Of a stretch of DNA of 25,518 nt, positions 7,470 through 15,134 are shown piece after piece; the stretch's first letter is position 1; each line of letters starts with the position of its first letter. The notes beneath the pieces are model-generated. The model saw only the letters and a list, made by a program, of their open reading frames with translations. It had not been told where the DNA came from and ran no database searches. Position numbers and translations under genes: made by a program. Source of the DNA: an uncultured Treponema sp. (GTDB lineage Bacteria; Spirochaetota; Spirochaetia; Treponematales; Treponemataceae); the NCBI GenBank assembly GCA_937915735.1, contig CALGGS010000211.1:1-25518 (forward strand). Direction: 5' to 3'.

Positions 7470-8964
7470 TTAATATCTCCGTTAGCGCTTTTTTATCAAC
7501 TTTGCCATTTTTTGTGAGCGGAAATTCATCTGTATAAATAAAATCTGACGGAATCATAAAGGCCGGAAGACTTTGTTTTAAAAGTGAGACTATTTCCTTT
7601 TTTTCGCTTTCTTTTCCAGTGTAAAAAGCGTGAATTTTATTGTCTGTAAAAATACAGCAGGCTCTGGTAATGTTTTCGTAAGATGCAATTGCGCTTTCTA
7701 TTTCACCTAGCTCAATTCTGTGTCCCATGTGCTTAATCTGAGTATCCTTACGCCCAATGTAGTAATAGTTTCCGTCTTTATTAAGAGTTGCAAGGTCTCC
7801 GGTTTTGTAAATCCTTTCGAATGTTGACTTGTTCAGTGGATTTTGAACAAATACTTCTTTTGTTTTTTCGCTGTTGTAATATCCTAATGCAACGCAGCTT
7901 CCGCTGACACAAACTTCCCCCTCAGTGTCGTAGTCTGTAACAAGGCTGTTGTTTTCATCTAAAAGAAAGATTCTTTCATTCGGGAAAGGCTTTCCCATCG
8001 GAATGCCCTTTGTATAAGCTGATAATTTCGCATCCTGTGGAATTATGAAATACGAGCAGTTACAAGTAATCTCTGTTGGACCGTAAAGGTTTATATACAC
8101 TGCATTTGGAATGAATTTTTTCCAGATTTCAAGCTGTTTTATAGGCATAACCTCGCCAGAGAACATAATTTTACGTAATTTCTTGGGAATCTTGTAGTCA
8201 AAGCCATTTAGCGTAGAAACAATGCAGAGGGCAGAAACCGCCCAGATAAGAATTGTGATTTCGCGTTCTTCTAAAAAATCCAGAAGCTTTGTTGGAAAAG
8301 AAAAAAACATTTTTGGAACTAAGTGAACGCTTGCACCTGTAAAAACACCGGAGAAAATATCTTTTACAGAAACATCAAAATCAAATGGTGCTTGATTTGC
8401 AATGTTATCGTCTGCTTCAATTCCGAAAAGCTCTGTAAAAATGGAAATAAAATCAATTACACAGCGGTGAGAAACAACAACAGCTTTTGGAGTTCCTGTT
8501 GAGCCAGATGTAAAATTAGCGTAAGCTGCATCCGTGTCGATTATTTCTCTTCGGCGAGTGTCATCGTATTCTAAACATTCTTCATCAAAAGCCTTTTCAA
8601 AAAGTGGTGTTATGTTCAGATTAGAAAGTTTTTTTTCAAAGCGATTGTCTGCAATTATGTGTTTAACGCCAAGAGTTTCAATCATTGAATTTAATCGAGA
8701 ATCTGGAAAAGTCGCATCAAAATATGAATAAAAACAACCCGCGTAAAGGGCGGCAAAAAAATATTCAAGAGTCTTAACACTTTTTTCTATCATTACGGGA
8801 ACTGCCGAGCCTTTCTTGAAATATTTTGAAATGACTGCAGATTTTTCTTTTGAGCGAGCGACAAATTCCTTCCAAGTAACAGACGAATTTATATCTGCAA
8901 AAGCAATTTTATCTGGAAATTTAGAAGAAGTTTCTTCAAGATAATCCAAGATTGTAAATTTCAT
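7453..8964 (-). CDS. Amino-acid adenylating ligase, DltA-like
   Basis: A 503-residue AMP-forming ligase, the usual DltA length. Core motifs appear in order: FTSGSTGTPKAVVVSH (A3, residues 151-166), NQAPFDFDVSV (A4 region), NLYGPTE (A5), YKTGDLA (A7), GRKDTQIKHMGHRIELGEIE (A8) and KNGKVDKK (A10, Lys488). Asp197, in the position that binds the amino group in DltA, is kept, so an amino acid substrate is likely. The residue aligning with DltA Cys269, which takes part in D-Ala recognition, is Ser (MFSGEVMP). The enzyme should adenylate an amino acid and load it onto the downstream carrier protein. It is the first gene of the operon and overlaps the decarboxylase gene. A promoter-like sequence lies about 40-65 bases upstream. 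Confidence 0.92.
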   Translation of the reverse strand: MKFTILDYLEETSSKFPDKIAFADINSSVTWKEFVARSKEKSAVISKYFKKGSAVPVMIEKSVKTLEYFFAALYAGCFYSYFDATFPDSRLNSMIETLGVKHIIADNRFEKKLSNLNITPLFEKAFDEECLEYDDTRRREIIDTDAAYANFTSGSTGTPKAVVVSHRCVIDFISIFTELFGIEADDNIANQAPFDFDVSVKDIFSGVFTGASVHLVPKMFFSFPTKLLDFLEEREITILIWAVSALCIVSTLNGFDYKIPKKLRKIMFSGEVMPIKQLEIWKKFIPNAVYINLYGPTEITCNCSYFIIPQDAKLSAYTKGIPMGKPFPNERIFLLDENNSLVTDYDTEGEVCVSGSCVALGYYNSEKTKEVFVQNPLNKSTFERIYKTGDLATLNKDGNYYYIGRKDTQIKHMGHRIELGEIESAIASYENITRACCIFTDNKIHAFYTGKESEKKEIVSLLKQSLPAFMIPSDFIYTDEFPLTKNGKVDKKALTEILNEHKD

Positions 8965-9002
8965 TATGTAAGCCCCGATACAAAAATGTGAATAATAAGA
9001 AT

Positions 9003-9031
9003 ATTTTAATGAAAAGCCAGGGTTTCATCAA
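9003..9031 (-). promoter_or_regulatory. Predicted sigma-70-type promoter of the dlt-like operon
   Basis: On the minus strand TTGATG (9026-9031), a 17-base spacer and TAAAAT (9003-9008) lie upstream of the ligase start at 8964, with GGGG serving as a weak ribosome site near the ATG. This is the best hexamer pair in the 125-base gap that separates the operon from the capsular transferase gene. Transcription is not shown. Confidence 0.5.
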
Positions 9032-9089
9032 TCCGAATAAGAAAACATAATTCAATATAAATGATTGCGTTAGTTCTGATTAAAAAGAA

Positions 9090-10001
9090 TTATAATTCAG
9101 CACTTTCTATGAAATAAGCGTAAACAGTCTGCTTTTTATTTTTTGTTTGCAGAGAATATTTTCTTTTCCAGTTAAGCTTGAAAAAAATGGATGAGGAAAG
9201 AATCTCTTTTAGTTTTTCTTGTGAATATTCATTGTTAAAATATGCGTCAAGCTTTTTTATTCCAGTGTTATTTTCTGGAATATCATCTACAAGAGCCTTA
9301 AATTGCGGAAGGTGCTCGTATCCATAGCGCATAATGTAATCGATTAAAAAATAATCTATAAGATTGTCATATTTTTTCCAATACGAAAAGAAAACATCCT
9401 TGCAGTAGATATGAATTATTTGGTTTGGTTTTGCAGCCTGACAAAAACCTGTCCATTTTCCTTTCGCAATCCGGCTAGTAGAATTAGGGTAGTGTATGGT
9501 AAAATAAGAACGCGTAAAATATTCTTCTGGAATAGGGTGGGAAACAAAAATTGTCGCGTCCAGCCAAAGTCCGCCATACTCGCTTAAAAGACACATACGA
9601 AGAATGTCGGAGAAATGGGTAAGTGTGATTTTTTTTTCAGAAAGTTTTTTCGTTATATAATCTGGGATGTGTGCATATTCTTCCCAGTTTTCGCTTGTGA
9701 GAAGAATCACTTTATGACCGCCAGCATTTTTTTTAACGCTTTCAACGCATTTTTTTACAAGAAGCGGTGCGTTTTCTAATCCTTGCCACCAGAAAATCCA
9801 GATGTTTTCGTTTGTTTGTTCATGACTTAATTTCAGTTTTTTTTCGTTTGAATAATCAAGGGCTGTATATCTTTTGTTTATCGCATCAAATTCTTTTTCG
9901 ATAAAATCATAAATCATCTTGTCAGAGTCTATGAAAGGAAGGTGCTTCTGCAATTTATTTAAGACTTTATGTTTAAGTGCAAGGAACTTTATGTTTGCCA
10001 T
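9090..10001 (-). CDS. Capsular polysaccharide synthesis transferase (Caps_synth / GT32-like)
   Basis: A 303-residue cytoplasmic protein. The signature is HFSDILRMCLLSEYGG followed by LWLDATIFV, with Asp132 and Asp148 in the places typical of the Caps_synth and GT32 (OCH1-like) glycosyltransferases. The IWIFWWQG block near residue 67 is also usual for this group. Such enzymes add a sugar from a nucleotide donor to a growing surface polysaccharide. The gene starts one base after the flippase stop, so the two are cotranscribed. A gap of 125 bases with its own promoter candidate separates it from the dlt-like operon. Donor and acceptor cannot be read from the sequence. Confidence 0.85.
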   Translation of the reverse strand: MANIKFLALKHKVLNKLQKHLPFIDSDKMIYDFIEKEFDAINKRYTALDYSNEKKLKLSHEQTNENIWIFWWQGLENAPLLVKKCVESVKKNAGGHKVILLTSENWEEYAHIPDYITKKLSEKKITLTHFSDILRMCLLSEYGGLWLDATIFVSHPIPEEYFTRSYFTIHYPNSTSRIAKGKWTGFCQAAKPNQIIHIYCKDVFFSYWKKYDNLIDYFLIDYIMRYGYEHLPQFKALVDDIPENNTGIKKLDAYFNNEYSQEKLKEILSSSIFFKLNWKRKYSLQTKNKKQTVYAYFIESAEL

Positions 10002-10002
10002 G

Positions 10003-11448
10003 TTATTTTTTTACCTTTTTTTTGAAAATATTTAGAATCATCAGGGCCGTCTGGTTTTTAAAAATCAGCATCACGACCGCATAAATAAGTCCGCCCGTAA
10101 AAATTGAAAAAACAGTCTGAAGAAAAGGATTTGCAAGGCTGGAGAACATAAAAAAAATGCCTGCAAACATAATCACGGCGCCTGTCAGTGCCTGAAGAAA
10201 TGCAATGTAAATGTCCCGGGTTTTAAAGTAGTCAAGACAGGCTGAGAGAGAAACTATGACAGTTGCGGCCTCAACCAGTAGGGTAGCAAGCGCTGCACCA
10301 AAAACTCCCAGAAGGGGAATGAAAACTGCATTTAAAACGATGTTGAGTCCCGCCGCAATGCACTGAGCGATTAGGAAAATTTTTTCCTTGCGGTTTGGAA
10401 TCAAAATCAAATTATTCAGAAAACTGTTGAAAGAGCAGATTATGACAGTCGGAACAATTATTTTCATTGCTGAAAGGGCAGGAAGATACTGGTCGCCGCT
10501 GAAAATAATGATGAGGGGCTTGCATAAAAAATACAATCCGAAGGCCGCAGGAACTGAAAAAAAGAAAACGACATCCGCCGCCTTGTAGACCATTTTATTG
10601 AATTTTTCAATTTCTCCAGTTTCGAGATAATAGGAACTCCTGGGCATGAGGCTCTGACAGATTGCCTGAATGAGCTGACGAACCAGAAGGGAAATCTTGC
10701 TCGCCGCTGAATAATAACCGACAGAAGTAGAGGAGAGCAAAAAGCCCAGCATTACGGCGTCAAGGGCCGAATGGAGTTTTCCCGCAAGAGTCGTACCGAA
10801 AAAAGTAAGGACAGGCTTGAAGTGCCTTTTCAGGTTGAGGGGGGACTTTGTAAATATATTTATGAATCTGCGTGAGTAAATCAAATTGCAGAAATTTGAC
10901 CCCACGCTTGAAAAAACGCCCATTCCTGCATAAAAAACATAGTCATCGGGAGCCTTTACGAAAGTAAACAGGAACACAAGGCTCAGGAACTGAAAGAAAA
11001 CTGAACGCATCGTAATGTAGCGGTATTCCTCGTTTGCCGTGTAGAGCCAGTCCATTCCGATTGTGGAAAACAGAATTTTTGTGGAGCAGACTATAAGCAG
11101 AATCCGATATTCGGCGAATTTAGGAATAAATACAAGTGCGAAAAAAAGGAGGATGTAAGATATGACCGTGGAAACAGCGTTTATAATCAGGATTTCCTTT
11201 GCCAGTCTGGAAAGTTTTTCCCTGTCGTCCCTTACTCTTGCACATTCTCTGGATGCATAGGCTTTTATACCCAGCAGGGCAAAAAGAACGAAATATTCGA
11301 TGACAGAATTTGCGAAATTTACCTTTCCCAGACCTTCAGGCATAAGGATGCGGGAGGCATAGGGAAATGAAATAATCGGAAAGATTATGTTCATCAGTCC
11401 GCGGAGCATATTGTAAAAAGCATTTTTTTTAAGGGAAGTCTGTTTCAT
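10003..11448 (-). CDS. Polysaccharide flippase, Wzx/MATE-like
   Basis: A 481-residue protein made almost entirely of hydrophobic helices (about 12-14). It opens with the typical LKKNAFYNMLRGLMNIIFPI and continues with PYASRILMPEGLGKVNFANS, a pattern of the polysaccharide biosynthesis/export (Wzx, RfbX) family. It would flip undecaprenyl-linked oligosaccharide units across the inner membrane. No Wzy-type polymerase is recognisable in the window, although the unassigned membrane protein at 1675-3510 could be considered. It is the first gene of a two-gene unit with the capsular transferase and is divergent from licD1. A promoter candidate lies just upstream. Confidence 0.92.
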   Translation of the reverse strand: MKQTSLKKNAFYNMLRGLMNIIFPIISFPYASRILMPEGLGKVNFANSVIEYFVLFALLGIKAYASRECARVRDDREKLSRLAKEILIINAVSTVISYILLFFALVFIPKFAEYRILLIVCSTKILFSTIGMDWLYTANEEYRYITMRSVFFQFLSLVFLFTFVKAPDDYVFYAGMGVFSSVGSNFCNLIYSRRFINIFTKSPLNLKRHFKPVLTFFGTTLAGKLHSALDAVMLGFLLSSTSVGYYSAASKISLLVRQLIQAICQSLMPRSSYYLETGEIEKFNKMVYKAADVVFFFSVPAAFGLYFLCKPLIIIFSGDQYLPALSAMKIIVPTVIICSFNSFLNNLILIPNRKEKIFLIAQCIAAGLNIVLNAVFIPLLGVFGAALATLLVEAATVIVSLSACLDYFKTRDIYIAFLQALTGAVIMFAGIFFMFSSLANPFLQTVFSIFTGGLIYAVVMLIFKNQTALMILNIFKKKVKK

Positions 11449-11467
11449 TGTCGTTATTACAATCTGT

Positions 11468-11497
11468 ATTTTATCATAAATAAAATCTGTACTGCAA
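11468..11497 (-). promoter_or_regulatory. Predicted promoter of the flippase-transferase unit
   Basis: On the minus strand TTGCAG (11492-11497), an 18-base spacer and TAAAAT (11468-11473) precede the flippase ATG at 11448 by about 20 bases. The -10 region sits in a partial palindrome (ATTTTA and TAAAAT with a 7-base spacer). The 125-base divergent gap must also hold the licD1 promoter, for which I see only AT-rich, weak matches around 11535-11560. Confidence 0.45.
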
Positions 11498-11573
11498 TTC
11501 TTTTTTCAGTGTCTTTTAAATGCCTTTTCAAAATCAGCGATATTATGTATATTATAACTGAAAATTTAAGAAT

Positions 11574-12383
11574 ATGGAAAAGCAAATAAATGCAGAAGAA
11601 TTAAAAAAACTGCAGCTTGAAATTTTACAGACAGTTCACGATTTTTGTGAAAAAAATGATATTCACTATTCTCTTTGTGGCGGAACCCTTTTGGGGGCGG
11701 TGCGGCATAAGGGGTATATTCCATGGGATGATGACATTGACATTATGATGAGCCGCCCCGACTACGAACGCTTTCATAGGCTTTTTAATGAGCAGGAAAA
11801 GTCCTCTCTGAAGGTGATTTCTTCACTTAATGACGCCCAGTTTTTTCATCCTTTTGCGAAACTTGTAAATACAAAAACTTTTTTAATTGAAAAATACGAC
11901 AGGAAAATTGATTCCATGGGCGTGAATATTGATATTTTCCCCCTCGACGGACTTCCAGATGATGAAAAAAAACGAGAAAATTACTGGAAAAAAATAAAGC
12001 GGAGAAAATTTATAAACGGCTGCTTATACCAGAAAAACAGCAGGAAGGAAAAGGGAATAAAAAAATTGCTGCGGCGCTGTCTCTTCCTTCTGTTTAAGCC
12101 GCTCTCAGGAAACCATTTTGCAAAAAAAATAAATGCCTTTGCAAAAAATAACGATTACTTTTCCTCTCGTTTCCTTGCCTGCTCGGTCTTCGGATACGGA
12201 AAAAGGGAGCAGATGCCAAAAGAGGTTTTCGAATCCTTTGTGGACCTTGATTTTGAGGGAAAAAAATTCAAGGCGATGCAGGGGTATGAGACTTACCTGT
12301 CGAATATATATGGTGATTACATGCAGCTTCCTCCTGTCGAAAAACAGGTTGCGAAGCATGACTTTGAGGTTTACTGGAGATAA
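11574..12383 (+). CDS. LicD-family phosphotransferase (licD1)
   Basis: A 269-residue LicD protein, close to the usual family length. The nucleotidyltransferase-fold core is clear: LCGGTLLGAVRHKGYIPW (from residue 34) followed by DDDIDIMM (metal-binding acids at 52-56), then NIDIFPLDGLPDDE. LicD enzymes transfer a phosphorylated group, classically phosphocholine from CDP-choline and in other members a polyol phosphate, onto surface glycans. The gene is the first of a plus-strand trio with an IspD/TarI-like cytidylyltransferase (2 bases away) and an epimerase, so its donor may be the CDP compound made by that enzyme. It lacks the conserved N-terminal extension seen in licD2 and licD3, so it belongs to a different LicD subgroup. 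Confidence 0.92.
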   Translation: MEKQINAEELKKLQLEILQTVHDFCEKNDIHYSLCGGTLLGAVRHKGYIPWDDDIDIMMSRPDYERFHRLFNEQEKSSLKVISSLNDAQFFHPFAKLVNTKTFLIEKYDRKIDSMGVNIDIFPLDGLPDDEKKRENYWKKIKRRKFINGCLYQKNSRKEKGIKKLLRRCLFLLFKPLSGNHFAKKINAFAKNNDYFSSRFLACSVFGYGKREQMPKEVFESFVDLDFEGKKFKAMQGYETYLSNIYGDYMQLPPVEKQVAKHDFEVYWR

Positions 12384-12385
12384 AT

Positions 12386-13102
12386 ATGTCTAAAATTGCA
12401 CTTATTATTGCCGGTGGTGTAGGAAGCCGAATGGGACAGGATATTCCCAAGCAGTTTATAAATGTCTATGATAAGCCCGTAATTATCTATACTCTGGAAG
12501 CCTTCCAGAAACATCCTGCGATTGATGAGGTTTATTGTGTCTGTCTTGAAGGCTGGCACGATGTTCTGAAAGCCTATGCGAAGCAGTTTGGAATTACAAA
12601 ACTTAAGGATGTCTTTAACGGAGGTGAGAGCGCCCAGGAATCCATACGCAACGGAATCTTTGGAATAAAAAGCGCGGGGGAAGGGGACATAATAGTCATA
12701 CATGACGGAGTAAGGCCTCTTGTTGACGATTCGGTTCTTTCTGATGTCGTCATTACCTGTGAAAAATACGGAAATGCCGTCACTTCCATGCCTTACAATG
12801 AGCAGATTTTCGTAAAAAAAGACGAGAAGACGACAAATCAGTACATACCCAGGGACACGCTTCGCCGTGTGTCTACCCCCCAGGCATACAAATACGAAAA
12901 ACTTGTATGGGCCTACAGAAAGGCCTTTGAGGAAAACGTCGGAATCGGTCCGTCATCATATACGAATACGATGATGGTTGATTTGGGTGAAACCCTTCAC
13001 TTTGCATCGGGGTCTGACAGAAATATAAAGCTCACGACGAAAGACAATCTTGAAATCTTTAAGGCCTATCTTAAAATGGAAAAAGATTCATGGATAAAGT
13101 AG
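12386..13102 (+). CDS. IspD/TarI-like CTP-dependent cytidylyltransferase
   Basis: A 238-residue protein of the IspD family. IIAGGVGSRMGQDIPKQF (residues 7-24) is the CTP-binding loop, and HDGVRPLVDD (106-115) is the second family signature. The family includes IspD (CDP-methylerythritol) and TarI/Bcs1 (CDP-ribitol). Its place between a licD gene and an epimerase, in a cluster with a TagF-like enzyme, points to surface-polymer precursor synthesis, not isoprenoids. The start has GGAG close upstream. The end overlaps the epimerase gene by 13 bases. The Tar-type alcohol dehydrogenase that makes ribitol phosphate is absent here, so the activated group could be something other than ribitol. Confidence 0.88.
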   Translation: MSKIALIIAGGVGSRMGQDIPKQFINVYDKPVIIYTLEAFQKHPAIDEVYCVCLEGWHDVLKAYAKQFGITKLKDVFNGGESAQESIRNGIFGIKSAGEGDIIVIHDGVRPLVDDSVLSDVVITCEKYGNAVTSMPYNEQIFVKKDEKTTNQYIPRDTLRRVSTPQAYKYEKLVWAYRKAFEENVGIGPSSYTNTMMVDLGETLHFASGSDRNIKLTTKDNLEIFKAYLKMEKDSWIK

Positions 13103-14127
13103 GGGCTGCGGATTTTTATGCCGAGGATATTGAGTCTGTTCTCAAATTGGACTGTGACTGGAATAACTTCCGCGGCAAGACATTTTTGATAAGCGGAGCC
13201 ACAGGCCTTATCGGAACTCCGCTTGTGGACATGCTTGTTTTTTTGAACGAGAAATTTTCCCTTGATTTGAAACTTATTTTGCTTTCCAGGCACAAGAAAG
13301 AGTCTGACCGTGAATTCATCAGGTATATTGCTCAGAATGTGTGCCAGCCTTTTGATATTGACGGAAGGATTGATTTCATAGTACATGCCGCAAGTAATAC
13401 CCATCCCCTGCAGTATTCGGAATTTCCGGTTGAAACTGTTGAAACGAATGTTTTTGGCTCATACAACCTCCTGAAAATCGCTGAGAAAAACAAAGGCTCC
13501 AGGTTCCTTCTGGTGTCATCCGTTGAAGTGTATGGGGACGACAGGACAGGTCTTGAAAAGGGCTTTGGGGAAAAAGATTTTGGATATTTAGACTGCAATC
13601 TGCCCCGTTCCTGTTACAACGAAAGCAAGAGGCTGTGCGAGACTCTTTGCGCTTCCTTTTCTGCCGAAAAAAAAATTGATTATGTAATTGCCCGACTGTG
13701 CCGCTGTTACGGACCGACCCTGAAAAAGGACGACTCCAAGGCTCTGAGCCAGTTTCTTAAAAACGCAGTTCGGGGAGAAAACATTGTCTTGAAGAGCGAG
13801 GGAAATCAATACTATTCCTACATCTATTCGTCAGACGCTGCGGCCGCCCTGCTTCTTCTTTTGCTGAAGGGGGCGGGCGGAGAGGCCTACAATGTCTCTG
13901 ACGAAAAATCAAATGTCACCCTCAAGTCGCTCGCTGAAAAAATCGCCCGCTGCTCAAACCTGCAGGTGATTTTCGACCTGCCTGGAGAGACCGAAAAAAA
14001 AGGCTTTTCCAGGGCTCAGACAGCGATTTTGAATTCCTCGAAAATAAAAGCCCTTGGCTGGCGGGCGAATTTTGACATTGACGGCGGAATAAGGCGCACT
14101 CTGTCATTCCTCAAAAGCAGTCTGTGA
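13090..14127 (+). CDS. NAD-dependent sugar epimerase/dehydratase (extended SDR)
   Basis: A 345-residue extended short-chain dehydrogenase. FLISGATGLIG (residues 32-42) is the Rossmann GxxGxxG motif, VHAAS follows near residue 98, LLVSSVEVYG gives the conserved Ser, and YNESK (176-180) is the catalytic Tyr-Lys pair. Relatives include nucleotide-sugar 4,6-dehydratases and UDP-glucuronate decarboxylases. Overlap with the IspD-like gene suggests coupled production of one precursor, perhaps a CDP-linked compound modified by this enzyme. The gene ends in a 24-base tail-to-tail overlap with the convergent glycosyltransferase. The substrate is unknown. Confidence 0.87.
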   Translation: MDKVGAADFYAEDIESVLKLDCDWNNFRGKTFLISGATGLIGTPLVDMLVFLNEKFSLDLKLILLSRHKKESDREFIRYIAQNVCQPFDIDGRIDFIVHAASNTHPLQYSEFPVETVETNVFGSYNLLKIAEKNKGSRFLLVSSVEVYGDDRTGLEKGFGEKDFGYLDCNLPRSCYNESKRLCETLCASFSAEKKIDYVIARLCRCYGPTLKKDDSKALSQFLKNAVRGENIVLKSEGNQYYSYIYSSDAAAALLLLLLKGAGGEAYNVSDEKSNVTLKSLAEKIARCSNLQVIFDLPGETEKKGFSRAQTAILNSSKIKALGWRANFDIDGGIRRTLSFLKSSL

Positions 14128-15117
14128 AAAATCTCTTCTGAACTGTTCCATCAGATGAAGTGGCGAAAAATCATCCCTGTAGTTATAGTTGATGGCTTCC
14201 CTCCGCCTGACCCATTCAACATCGATGTCCTCAGCCGTTTTGAAATACTTCATAAACCTCTCGTCATAATAGGGAAGGTTTTTAATGTCGGGATTGTTTG
14301 TCAAAAGTTTTTTGTTCAAGGCGAGTGCCTCAAAATATCTTATGGACTGCGTTCTTTGTCCTTCCTGCATGATTTCGATTATGCAGTTTGTCCCTGCATT
14401 TTTTTTCATAACATCCGGGTATGGAATGTTGGTGCCTGATGTATAGGTGATTCCGGATTTACGGGGAGCCTCTTTAAACTGTTTTTTACTGAGGCAGTTT
14501 AAGTTGAAAAGCACTTTTGCTCCTTTTTCTGAAAGCCTTTCGTAAGTTGAGTAGATGAGGAAGTCCCTGTTTCCTTTAAGACCTCCGACAAAATATGCAT
14601 CGCTTATGTCTTCCTCTGATACGCCTGTGACCTGCTGCTTTGAATAATAGTTTCTTCCGATGTATTTCCAGCCGAATTTCTCACAGTCGTATCTGTCGAA
14701 GCTGTAGATCCCGTCAAATCTTCCCTTAAAGATGATGTCTTTGTTGCGGGACACTGTGTAACTTTGAGCGTTCATTGAGTCTAAAATCAGAAGAATTCTT
14801 TTTATCCTTGCCTTCTTTTTCAGTTTTTCAATCATCTCCGGCCTGTAAAAAGCGAAGGTTCCTATAAAAACTAAAAAATACTCCGTGTCCGGTCTGAAAT
14901 CATAACTGGCGATTTTGAAGCAGAAGGGCTGTGACATAAAAAATTTATGAAGGTGAAGGATTTTTAGGATTTTTCTGGGAATTTTCCTCCTGAGCAAGAA
15001 AGTTCCGATTCCTGTCCTTCCCGCAATAAGAATCTCGCAGTCAGGCTGGCTCATAATGTCCTTGAGGAGCAGCGATGTGAATTCCCCCATCACGATAAAC
15101 AGGAATTTCCTCTTCAT
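14104..15117 (-). CDS. Putative glycosyltransferase of polysaccharide/LPS cluster type
   Basis: A 337-residue soluble protein. No classic DxD is evident. The pattern YSFDRYDCEKFGWKYI followed later by YFEALALNKKLLTNNP and YDERFMKYF resembles the GT-B-like group often annotated as lipopolysaccharide biosynthesis proteins in capsule loci, where the C-terminal half binds the donor. It is the second gene of a minus-strand pair, 17 bases after the TagF-like gene, with AAGGA upstream of the start. The 3' ends of this gene and the epimerase overlap by 24 bases. Classification as a glycosyltransferase is probable; the sugar is not predictable. Confidence 0.7.
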   Translation of the reverse strand: MKRKFLFIVMGEFTSLLLKDIMSQPDCEILIAGRTGIGTFLLRRKIPRKILKILHLHKFFMSQPFCFKIASYDFRPDTEYFLVFIGTFAFYRPEMIEKLKKKARIKRILLILDSMNAQSYTVSRNKDIIFKGRFDGIYSFDRYDCEKFGWKYIGRNYYSKQQVTGVSEEDISDAYFVGGLKGNRDFLIYSTYERLSEKGAKVLFNLNCLSKKQFKEAPRKSGITYTSGTNIPYPDVMKKNAGTNCIIEIMQEGQRTQSIRYFEALALNKKLLTNNPDIKNLPYYDERFMKYFKTAEDIDVEWVRRREAINYNYRDDFSPLHLMEQFRRDFSQTAFEE

Positions 15118-15134
15118 TGAACTGCATCCTTGTT

